Assembly: GCA_963730225.1 (NCBI GenBank)
Contig: CAVSQX010000004.1
Location: 1,364,001-1,428,000 of the forward strand
DNA: 64,000 nucleotides
Direction of reading: 5' to 3'
Source of the DNA: CAVSQX01 sp963730225
GTDB taxonomy: Bacteria > Planctomycetota > Phycisphaerae > Tepidisphaerales > Tepidisphaeraceae
The notes beneath the pieces are model-generated. The model did no database searches. It saw only the letters and a list, made by a program, of their open reading frames with translations, and was not told the origin of the DNA. The position numbers were made by a program, and so were the translations under genes. Positions 8,596-16,460 of the stretch are shown here, piece after piece. Within the stretch, counting starts at the first letter, position 1. Every line of letters begins with the position of its first letter.

Positions 8596-9435
8596 TCAGT
8601 CCAACATCAGCAACACGTAACGTTGCCCCAGATCCGACTCGGGATCGAAGCCGGCTTCGCGCGCCATGTCACCACAGAACTTTAATAGGTTCTCACGTTG
8701 CTGCTGGTCCTGCGGCAACTCGACGATGATGCGGCCGGTGTTTTGATCCTCGTCCGCTTTCCCATCAATCTCCACCGCGTGAACGGCGACAGCGCCGAGG
8801 TCATACAACTCTTTGACCAGCCGAATCGATTCATCCTGACCGGTCGCTTCTCCCAATGACCGGGACGGCTTGCGGCTTTCCTTCAGCCATGCCAACGCCT
8901 CGCGCACGCGCGGTCCTCGCAGCAAATTGAGCGGCAACTCATCCGGCGGCTGACTTTGCGCAGGAAGCTTGACAGCCTTTTTTTCCGCAGCGTTTTTTAC
9001 GTTGTTCTGCGGCTTGTCTTCGTATCGAGGCAGATTCGGGTTTTGCTTACACACTTCCAAATAACGCTTCTTCGAGACCTTTTCATTCTCCAACCAATAT
9101 GTCTCGCCGGCGAGTTCGCCAGTGTCGAAGTATGCAAGCTGGCGGCCCGTCCATTTGCCGTCAACCATCGACGTTTCACCCATTAACTGACCATTCTGAT
9201 GCCACATGCGGTATACGCCGTTGCCTTTGATCACGTCGCATGATCCGAGCAATTCGCCTTTGTCGTTCCACTGCTTGACCGTGCCATCAATGATGCCCCG
9301 GCTCATCGGAATCTCCATTGCCGGAACGCCATTCGGATGCCAATGGCGCGTTACGCCGTGGGGCACACCCTCAATCTCCGTAACTTCGGCGGCGATCGCT
9401 CCATTGTCATGAAACGATTGTTTGACGTCTGTCAT
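8596..9435 (-). CDS. MORN/YwqK-type immunity candidate for Rhs tip 2
   Basis: A 279-residue protein. Residues 1-120 hold repeated MORN-like units (HWHPNGVPAMEI, WNDKGELLGS, MWHQNGQLMGE, YFDTGELAGETYW), the pattern of YwqK-family antitoxins found with contact-dependent and Rhs toxins. A charged linker follows. Residues from about 165 form an unrecognised alpha/beta domain (LRGPRVREALAWLKESRK...RIIVELPQDQQQ). The start codon overlaps the stop of tip 2 as ATGA, implying translational coupling. No signal peptide is seen, so it should act in the cytoplasm by binding the toxin. The pairing is inferred from position and family. Confidence 0.7.
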   Translation of the reverse strand: MTDVKQSFHDNGAIAAEVTEIEGVPHGVTRHWHPNGVPAMEIPMSRGIIDGTVKQWNDKGELLGSCDVIKGNGVYRMWHQNGQLMGETSMVDGKWTGRQLAYFDTGELAGETYWLENEKVSKKRYLEVCKQNPNLPRYEDKPQNNVKNAAEKKAVKLPAQSQPPDELPLNLLRGPRVREALAWLKESRKPSRSLGEATGQDESIRLVKELYDLGAVAVHAVEIDGKADEDQNTGRIIVELPQDQQQRENLLKFCGDMAREAGFDPESDLGQRYVLLMLD

Positions 9436-10076
9436 ATGAGCCCCAAGCTGCCAATGAGGCCGCCAATCCCCAATGAATCTCCAAGCTCTGCCTCATCACC
9501 ACTGACGCCTGCAGTGACAAGACCAGGGATTCTATCCCCCAATACATCAATCAGAGATTGCGCTATCCGTTGGCCCAACTGTGAAGCCATAAAGGATCTC
9601 ACCGCGGCAAGGGTGGTCAGGGCAATCAAGTCCTCGGCCGCATCAGTAGCATCCGAGTAGAAGATGATCCCGCCTGCATTAAAGAACACGATGGGCAGCG
9701 TACCGGCAACAGCGAAGTGCGTAGATGGGGTCCAGCCCGCATCAGGCAAGTACCCGAAGGGCGCGAACGCTAAAGAATAAGCTGTAAATTGGATGGCTGC
9801 CTTGGCGATACCACTCGGTGACAGCGGTTTAATCTCCGCCCATCGCTTTGTCTGGGTGTTAAAGATATCGGGCTTGAGTCGGAAAGCCGGCCCTCCTGGA
9901 ATGCCAAGTCTGGTCCAACCCCCATACTGAATAGAACCAACAGGTTGGGTGGAATGGTCAGCCGCATATACTGCTTGGATCGCTGCTTCAGCAGCGTAAC
10001 CCTGATCCTGCGTGAAGTGCCCTGTCGGATCCCAGTTATTTACCGGGTTGGCATTGGCATAAAGGTATTTGTGGAG
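9432..10076 (-). CDS. Displaced Rhs tip 2, putative PD-(D/E)xK nuclease toxin
   Basis: Read from the junction sequence, the frame is open for 214 residues: LHKYLYANANPVNNWDPTGH, then a unique tip. It is in the same frame as the core codons of the long rhs gene but has no core; a TAA lies just upstream. Residues 60-100 read RLKPDIFN, RWAEIKP, then AIQFTAY. D70, E81, K83 and Q96 fit the PD-(D/E)xK nuclease pattern seen in polymorphic toxins. The rest (residues 110-214) is rich in Ala, Leu and Gly. The MORN-repeat gene follows with a 4-bp overlap. It is presumably silent unless fused to a core. The nuclease call is by motif only. Confidence 0.65.
   Translation of the reverse strand, partial: LHKYLYANANPVNNWDPTGHFTQDQGYAAEAAIQAVYAADHSTQPVGSIQYGGWTRLGIPGGPAFRLKPDIFNTQTKRWAEIKPLSPSGIAKAAIQFTAYSLAFAPFGYLPDAGWTPSTHFAVAGTLPIVFFNAGGIIFYSDATDAAEDLIALTTLAAVRSFMASQLGQRIAQSLIDVLGDRIPGLVTAGVSGDEAELGDSLGIGGLIGSLGLI
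10063..10076 (-). repeat. Rhs core/tip junction site, copy 2 (candidate att core)
   Basis: CTCCACAAATACCT on the minus strand at the boundary between the non-coding end of unit 2 and tip 2. Upstream of it the reading frame is closed by TAA, unlike copy 3, where ACT (Thr) of the Rhs core precedes. Confidence 0.7.
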
Positions 10077-10800
10077 TTAGTTGAGTCCGACACGCATTCG
10101 TACCAACGTCCGCCGCAATCCTGACGCCTTCCAGCAGTTGCGGAAGAACAATTGCCGACGTGATCGGTGCGCACAATGTTGCGCGCCCAGAGGCAGGTTT
10201 CGGCTTAGCTCCGGAGGTTCCAAGTTGTCAAAGAGCAACCGACCGGAGCATTGTAACCGCCGGTCCAGCGCCGCAACAGCTTTCCTTTTTAGCCGCTTCA
10301 ATCTGCTGCCAATGTGCGCAGGATGGCGCAGCGGTTCGCACCAGGAAGGCGGCTAAGGAGGGGTGGTAGCTGCTTCTCTGCGCGCACGAGATGCGCGCAG
10401 TTGGTCCCTTTGATTCAGCAGCTAAAAAGAGAAGAAGGAAGTTTGAAGATGGAGTGCAAGGTAAAAGGAAGCGAGGCGGTGTTGTTGCAATTGCCGGGAG
10501 TATCAGCGGATGCAGCGACTTGCCCACTGCTGGACCGACTCACTTTTGACTCGCTCGCTCCGCAAGCTCCAGCCGGATCGTCAGTTGGAGCAGTCAGAAA
10601 GAGTAGTAATGAAGGAGGGCAAGATAAAAGGAACCAAGGTGCGCTTTTTGTAAGTCACTGTCTCGCCATGACCTGGCGCAACCTGTGACCTTGGGACACA
10701 AGGTGTTTGCACCTTGCGCGGCAGCGGAGGGATTCGCAAGTCCCGCCAGAGCCGGAAGTTGACGCAGCCGGTGGACCCACTGGGTTTCCAGTGGGCAGGT
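10077..10800. other. Non-coding left end of unit 2
   Basis: Identical as read to 2,090-2,813, including the dispersed motif copies and the CCCACTGG/CCAGTGGG hairpin at 10,776-10,795. No protein gene is supported. Its full conservation beside the recombinase gene suggests a site or RNA needed by the unit, but recent duplication would also explain it. Confidence 0.5.
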
Positions 10801-11907
10801 TCATCCATCGTCGCCGCCGTCATCTTTATCACCCAGGATGTTGTCGAGGGCGCGCACGTCTGGCGGCGGATCGGGCGCGCTGGTGGCGTCAGTCGGCGGC
10901 GCTTTCGGCGGTGGTGATCCGGGCCGCTTGAGCATCCCGGACGGATGCGTGGCGGCGTGAACCTGCTGCAGGTTGCGGATGCCGACGTGCGTGTAAATCT
11001 GCGTCGTGGACAGATCGGCGTGGCCGAGCATCGCCTGGATGTAGCGGATGTCCGCGCCGCCTTCGAGCATCAGCGTCGCCATCGTGTGGCGGAAGACGTG
11101 GCACGCGCCGCGCTTGCCGCCGGGGAGTTTTGCCTTTTCCACGTAGTCCCGCGCCAGTTGGGTCATGCTGTCAGGCGTGAACGGCTCGCCGGCGTTGGTC
11201 AAAAACAGCGTGTCCTCGCGCGGCGGCGCGAGCAGCGGGCGCACGTCGGCCAGGTACTTGTTCAACCACAGCACGGCGCGCTCGCCGACCGGAACGAACC
11301 GGTCCTTGTGCCACTTGCCATCGCGCACCATGACCGTCGCCCGCTCCAGGTCCACGTCATAGAGCTTGAGGTGAACCACTTCCAGCCGGCGCAGACCCGT
11401 TGAGTAGAACGTCTCCAGGATGGCGCGATCGCGCACGCCCAGCGCGGTGTTGGCGTCGGCTCCATTGATGATCTGGTCCACTTCCGAAGCCGTCAGGATG
11501 TGCTTGGGCAAGCTGCGATTCAGCCGCGGCATGTCCAGTTCCGACGCCGGGTTGAACAGGATGTAGTTCTCCCGCGCCAGCCATTTGAACCAACTCTTGA
11601 TCGGTGACAGGTGGGTGTACTGGCTGTGGAACGTCAGCGGTTTGCCATCAGGATTGCGGTAGTGGTAGAGCCAACGCTGATACCGGTCGATGATCGGTTT
11701 GGTCACGTCGCCGGGGCGCACGATGGCGCGGTCCTCGCACCACTTGATGAAGTAGTTGAGGTAGACCGTGCGGCCCTCGATCGTGCGCGGGGAGTAGTTG
11801 CGCACGGCAATGTGTTCCAGATAGCGGTCGCGCATCGCCGCCATGCCGCGCGGGTCGGTGGGATCGCCGACGACTGGAGCAGGCTTGCGCCGTCCTTTAC
11901 GCGCCAT
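10801..11907 (-). CDS. Tyrosine recombinase (integrase) of unit 2, intact
   Basis: A 368-residue XerC/XerD-like recombinase, the only intact copy in the window. Residues 25-115 form the SAM-like core-binding domain. The catalytic domain from about 135 keeps R173 (STGLRRLE), K198 (VRDGKWHK), H270 and R273 (CHVFRHTM), H296 (LGHADLS) and the nucleophile Y305 (QIYTHV). A Pro-rich tail follows residue 330. The start overlaps the end of the primase-helicase by 11 bp, so the two are probably co-transcribed. It sits about 720 bp from the Rhs junction sequence, as expected for an integrase near its attachment site. The target site is inferred. Confidence 0.92.
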   Translation of the reverse strand: MARKGRRKPAPVVGDPTDPRGMAAMRDRYLEHIAVRNYSPRTIEGRTVYLNYFIKWCEDRAIVRPGDVTKPIIDRYQRWLYHYRNPDGKPLTFHSQYTHLSPIKSWFKWLARENYILFNPASELDMPRLNRSLPKHILTASEVDQIINGADANTALGVRDRAILETFYSTGLRRLEVVHLKLYDVDLERATVMVRDGKWHKDRFVPVGERAVLWLNKYLADVRPLLAPPREDTLFLTNAGEPFTPDSMTQLARDYVEKAKLPGGKRGACHVFRHTMATLMLEGGADIRYIQAMLGHADLSTTQIYTHVGIRNLQQVHAATHPSGMLKRPGSPPPKAPPTDATSAPDPPPDVRALDNILGDKDDGGDDG

Positions 11908-14900
11908 GATGCACCCCCTTGCCGTTGCCGTTGGAGGAGGCAGCTAAAGAAGGAAGTGGGTACGACGTACCGTTACGATACGATTCATCGGAAGTCCCCG
12001 CCTGCGCCGTGATTTTGGCGGGTTGTGCGCTGGAAGCGGGTTTGAGCCTGTGATTGCCGGGAGATTCGGCGCTTTCGGGTGCGCACGAACCCCCCGCAAT
12101 GGGGGCACTTTGGATGCTCGAACCACCCTCGAACTGCCCGTTTTGATGCTCGAACTTTTCGACGTAGGCATGGTTTTGGAGGGTTTCAGTGTCGATCAGG
12201 CCCAGGGTGAACGGCTTGCCGTCAGCGCCTTCGCCGCCGTAGACCAGCTCGTACACGAACGATTGCCCGCGTCCGCCCCGGTGGGTCAGGACGTACTCCA
12301 GGTCCACCAGCTTTTGCAGATGCGTGCGCACCTGGAAGTCGCTCCACCCCACATGCCGGCGCACGTCCCGGCGCGTGAAGCGGTAATCGCTCCGCAGCAT
12401 CTTGAGCCGTTTGCACTCATCGGTGGTGTGTGCATCGAGCATCACCAGCAAGCGCCGAGTCTGCGGCGCGAGCTCGTCCAGCGACCGCCCCAACACTTCA
12501 TGCGTCAGCTTGTTGGCGATCACCACATCCGCCGGCGTGACTTCGATGTACTCCATGAACTGTCCGCTGGCGGGTGGATGCTCGATGGTCTGATGCGGCC
12601 GCTGGTATTGATGCAGCAGCGCGACGGTGCGAATGAGCGTCAGGTATTTGACGTGGTCCCGCCGGCTGCGCAGTGCCGCGCGTCCAGGAACGTCAGCTTT
12701 TCCGCGAACGGGTTGGCGACCAGCACCGGCTTGATTAACCGCTGCGCGTCGCGGTGCAGTTTCAACACCGCCGCACGATCGCGATGTTCCAAAAGGCCGG
12801 ACAAGGTTTGCCGACGGCGCTGCATGATGTGAATGGCGCGGGTCTGCTCGCGCTCTTCGTTGACGCTCAGCACCAGGCAGCGGTTCAATAACTCTTCGTC
12901 AATCTCCGCCGCCGTGGTGGTCAGGAAGATCATCACCGGACCCTCGACACGGTATTCCTGCGTCACCAGCCGGCCGGTCTGCGGGTCTTTGCCCGTGCTG
13001 GCAATCGTCAACTCGCCCTCGGATTGCAGCAGCTTGAGCGCGTAGCTGGCCCGCTCTGCCCCTTCTTCCTCGACAATGGCCAGCACCTTGTGCTTGAGAT
13101 CAGACCCCTGCATGTAGAACAACGATTGCCCGGTCATGGCGCTGAACTTGGTCACTTCCTCCGGCGGCAACATCGCCAGCACCGCTTCCATCAGCGAGCT
13201 TTTGCCGGCGGCGCTGCTGGACTGGACGACCACCGCCAGCGGTTGCTCCAGCTTGCGGCTGGTCGCCGCCAGGTAGCCGGTGAGCTTGTTGGTCGCTTCG
13301 CCGACAACGCCGCAGCGCTCAAAGTCCGCCAGGATGCGGTCCAGCAGATCGGGCGATTGCAACAGCGCCAGCGCCGCGGCGCGCTCGGCATCCGACAATG
13401 CCGGCGTCTTGTCTTTTGGCTTCAATGCCTCATTCACCTGCGCTTCCTGCAACTCTTCCAACTTGAGCAGCACCCGTCCCAGGTCGGTCTTGATGGTGTT
13501 CTCATCCGCGCCCAGTTCGCGCGCCACTTCACTGATGAACAGCTTGCGGTTGCGCGCGGCGTACAGGTCCAGCGTGTCCACATGGAACGCATCACCGCGG
13601 CTGGCCAGCACGTTCACCTTCATCGCATCAAAGCCCAGGTTCTTCTCCAAGCCCCGGATGCGGTAGCGCCGCCCCCCCTGGTCCCCCAGGGTGATGACGA
13701 TCTCGCCGCCGCTGACTTCCGCCGGCGGGGACTCGCGCGGCAACGGCGGCACCACCATCGTCGGCGACGGCTCGGGAGAAGCAGCTAAAGAAGAAGGTGG
13801 CGGCGGTGATGCAGGTGATTCAGTTGCGGCAGGTGACGCCGCCGGCGTGGGATCAATAGACAGTGAACACGCCGGCGTGTTGGTTGTTTCTTCTTTAGTC
13901 GCTTCGTCTGCTGCCGGCGATGGAGATGGCGTTGATGACGACGCCGGCACAGCCGCATCCGGCAACGCCGGCGACGTGGATCGTTGTGGCGGTTCGCCGC
14001 GACCGAGCCACAGCGCCTTGCGCACCACCAGGTCCAGACTCTTGCTTGCCGGCGTGAGCTTCAGCGCGTACTCGTTGGCATCCATCCGTTTTGGGAACTG
14101 CACGCGGAAGCACTCCAACCCTTCGGCGCTCAGCTGCGGGTGCAACTTCTCCGCCGCCGTCTCGCCGGCGTCGTCCCGGTCATACGCGATCAGCACGCGC
14201 TGGGTGCCGCAGCGTTTGAACGCGGCCAGGTGATCGGATGTAAAACCGTTGACGCCGTAGCTGCACGTCACGTTGCGGAACCCCGCGCACCAGAACGTCA
14301 GCGCGTCGATGATCGACTCACAGAGAATCACTTCCTCACTGGCGGCAAGCGATGATTCATTCCAGACGCCGTGATGTTCCCCAGGCAGATACAGGTGAAC
14401 GGGGAGGCCCCTGGCCTGCGGGCCGATCTTCGCCCGTACATCTCCGTGACGTGCCCGCTGGCAGGATCAATCACCGGGAACACCACGCAGCCGCTAAAGT
14501 GCTCGTGACCGGTGCCCCGGTACAAACCCAACTTTTCCAGCCGCTCGCGGATCTCCGCTCCCGCCTTGCGCTGCTTGTTGGGCAGACGCAGGCCCAGGGT
14601 CCGGTCGGCATAACCGAGCTTGAATCGTTCAATCGCTTCGGCGCTGCCGATGCCTCTTCTTTGCAGGTACGTCAGCGCATCCGGCGTTTGCTTCAACCGC
14701 TGGTGGTAGTAGTCAGTCACTTGGAGCAACAGTGCCCGATCGTCAGCGTCGAACGCGATCGGCGCGGACAGTCTCTTTGGCAACGAAGAAGGCGCGGGCG
14801 CCGTCCCCCCGGTAACGACGCCCGCGCCGATTATCTCTCTCAGCACTTCAACGGCATGGCGGAACCCGACCTTGCGGGTCCGCATGATCCAGTCGATCGC

Positions 14901-15128
14901 GCTGCCCCCGACGCCGCACGCTCCCAGGCAGTGCCACAGCGACGGCTTGCCGTCTTTGCCCGGAGTCACCACCAGCGAAGGCGTGCGGTCATCGTGCAGC
15001 GGACATCGTCCGATCAGATCGCCGCCCGCACCATGTGGCGCGAGCTCAACACCGCTTGCCCGCACCAACCCCGCCAAGTCCGTCTCTCGCTTCAACCGTT
15101 CAATCTCATCGTCGGGGATGCGGGCCAT
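11897..15128 (-). pseudogene. CHC2-Toprim primase/ATPase of unit 2, frameshifted
   Basis: Counterpart of 3,909-7,130. Three frames cover it: 14,328-15,128 (CHC2 finger and primase, start after AAAGGAG), 12,640-14,331 (Toprim, Pro/Ala linker and ATPase with SSSAAGKSSL) and 11,897-12,556 (winged-helix-like C-terminus with FTRRDVRRHVGWSDF). Breaks lie near 14,430 (one C missing against unit 1) and 12,671 (two extra bases). Each break is intact in the other unit, so one full-length protein of about 1,070 residues can be assembled from the two copies. The expected role is element DNA replication. Confidence 0.75.
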
Positions 15129-15264
15129 CGGGGGCGACTCCTTTCAACAAGCCTCAAGCAATATCCGCTGGAAAGTAATATTTTTTCAGAGATAATATCC
15201 GTCCCAGAGAGTATCCGTATTAACGTATATTGCAAGCAATGGCCCTCTTGCGGAGAAGATTCCC
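15129..15264. promoter_or_regulatory. Divergent control region, unit 2
   Basis: AT-rich gap between the primase-helicase and XRE genes with GAGTATCCGTATTAACGTAT. It aligns in position and sequence with the GAGTATATACGTTTAA region of unit 1 and is a candidate XRE operator. Exact promoter elements are not assigned. Confidence 0.4.
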
Positions 15265-15660
15265 ATGCGGTTTACAGTTATCCAAGACATGCCCCGGACC
15301 GCTCGACAACCCGAACAGACCGGCTTTGGCCGACGGCTGGCTGAGCTGCGCAAGGCGCGCGGCATCACCCAGGTCCAACTCGCTCAGACGCTGCGTACCA
15401 CGCAACGCGCTATCACCTACTACGAGAATGAAGCAGACTATCCCCCGGTGGACGCGATCATCAGGCTGGCCGATGCCCTGGGTGTCAGCGCCGATGAACT
15501 GCTTGGCATCAGCAACAGCAAGGCGGCTAAGGAAAGAAGTGAACAGGACGATCCCGATGTGCGCCGGCTGTGGAAGAAGTTCCGACAGATCACGCACCTG
15601 CCGGAGAAGGACCAGCGCGCCGTCATCCGCCTCATCAACTCATTGGCCAGCGCATCTTGA
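15265..15660 (+). CDS. XRE-family regulator of unit 2
   Basis: A 131-residue protein starting at ATG 15,265 after GGAGAAG. A Cro/C1-type helix-turn-helix (FGRRLAELRKARGITQVQLA, TTQRAITYYENE, LADALGVSADELLGI) is followed by a conserved tail (VRRLWKKFRQITHLPEKDQR). Same organisation as the unit 1 regulator, including the 8-residue leader before MPR. A dispersed-motif copy lies inside the gene (AAKERSE, near 15,521-15,540) and another just after the stop. Likely repressor of the divergent replication and integrase genes. Confidence 0.85.
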   Translation: MRFTVIQDMPRTARQPEQTGFGRRLAELRKARGITQVQLAQTLRTTQRAITYYENEADYPPVDAIIRLADALGVSADELLGISNSKAAKERSEQDDPDVRRLWKKFRQITHLPEKDQRAVIRLINSLASAS

Positions 15661-15662
15661 AA

Positions 15663-15680
15663 AGCAGCTAAAGAAGAAGT
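15663..15680 (+). repeat. Dispersed GCAGCTAAAGAAGAAG motif (example)
   Basis: AAGCAGCTAAAGAAGAAG two bases after the XRE stop, at the same relative place as the copy at 7,664-7,680 in unit 1. Confidence 0.6.
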
Positions 15681-15762
15681 GGGCGGGGTTCCAGCGCGCA
15701 CATGGGCGCGCATCGGCGCACGGCGAACATGCAGGGACATGGACGGACATAGGCGCAGAAAG

Positions 15763-15917
15763 CGGCGCACAAAGAGCGGCCTTAACCTCGGCTCCAGAGC
15801 TGACAGGGAGCGAAGGGAGTACCTTCGCTCATCGTCCCTTCCACTCCATCGCCCCGGCATCGGCCCCCAGCGCTGCGCTCTTTCGTGAGGGCCGACGCCG
15901 ACGCGACGGGGCTACAG
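15763..15917. repeat. Conserved 150-bp block, copy 2
   Basis: Matches 8,419-8,566 at both ends with a diverged middle. The inverted arms (CACAAAGAGCG and CGCTCTTTCGTG) could form a long stem. It lies between the unit backbone and the tip 3 cargo. Confidence 0.65.
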
Positions 15918-15974
15918 ACGACGGAGAGCGTCTAATCTAATGTAGGTGCGACAACGATCACGCCGAAAGGTACA

Positions 15975-16460
15975 ATGAACCCGATGCCGACAGACAGCGC
16001 TGATCCAGTTCACTCGCATCCGCAGCGCAAGGTGCGGCAGCCTTGGATCCAATTCCGGCAGCCTCCCATACCGCAATTCTCGCAGTTACCAGACGAAGTG
16101 CGAGGCCGGGTGTGGAAGCGATGCAATCGGCGCGCGTTCAAACACTGGCAGATTTGGGTCGGGTCTTTTGTGTACATTCTCTTGGCCACACCGCTTTTGT
16201 GGTTGCTCACGATCAGGATTCGAGTTAACAGCGACTTGGCGATGGTGCTCGCAATGGGTTTTGTGTTGGGTCTATTCTTGCTGCCCGCCATGCTCAAGGG
16301 ACCATTCTTGACGCGGCATCTCCGTGAAGAGATTGGCGGACTTTGCTTGGATTGCGGTTACGATCTTCGCGCTACGACGGAAAGATGCCCCGAGTGTGGC
16401 TCTCCAGTCCCGTCGGTCAAGCAATCTCGATCCGGACACACGCCCTCGCGGACGCATTAG
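15975..16460 (+). CDS. Small membrane protein with C-terminal zinc ribbon
   Basis: A 161-residue protein. Two hydrophobic segments (about residues 58-77 and 85-105) are followed by a basic loop and a four-cysteine ribbon: CLDCGYDLR then RCPECG. CxxCGYDLR ribbons are common in planctomycete membrane proteins of unknown role. The start after AAAGGTACA is reasonable; an ATG nine bases later is possible. It is convergent with the Rhs gene and overlaps its stop by 4 bp. The position is that of an immunity gene for tip 3, and a membrane immunity protein would suit a hydrophobic tip, but the opposite strand is atypical for that role. Confidence 0.7.
   Translation: MNPMPTDSADPVHSHPQRKVRQPWIQFRQPPIPQFSQLPDEVRGRVWKRCNRRAFKHWQIWVGSFVYILLATPLLWLLTIRIRVNSDLAMVLAMGFVLGLFLLPAMLKGPFLTRHLREEIGGLCLDCGYDLRATTERCPECGSPVPSVKQSRSGHTPSRTH

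Larger units (their letters stand above)
2076..10076 (-). mobile_element. Rhs-associated integrative unit 1
   Basis: Bounded by two copies of the 14-bp junction sequence. In minus-strand order it holds Rhs tip 2, a MORN-repeat immunity candidate, a conserved 150-bp block, a VapBC-like pair (plus strand), an XRE regulator (plus strand), a frameshifted primase-helicase, a frameshifted tyrosine recombinase and a 720-bp non-coding end. The gene set of regulator, primase-helicase and integrase resembles minimal integrative elements or phage satellites; that is family knowledge. Its boundaries are inferred from the layout and from comparison with unit 2. Confidence 0.55.
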
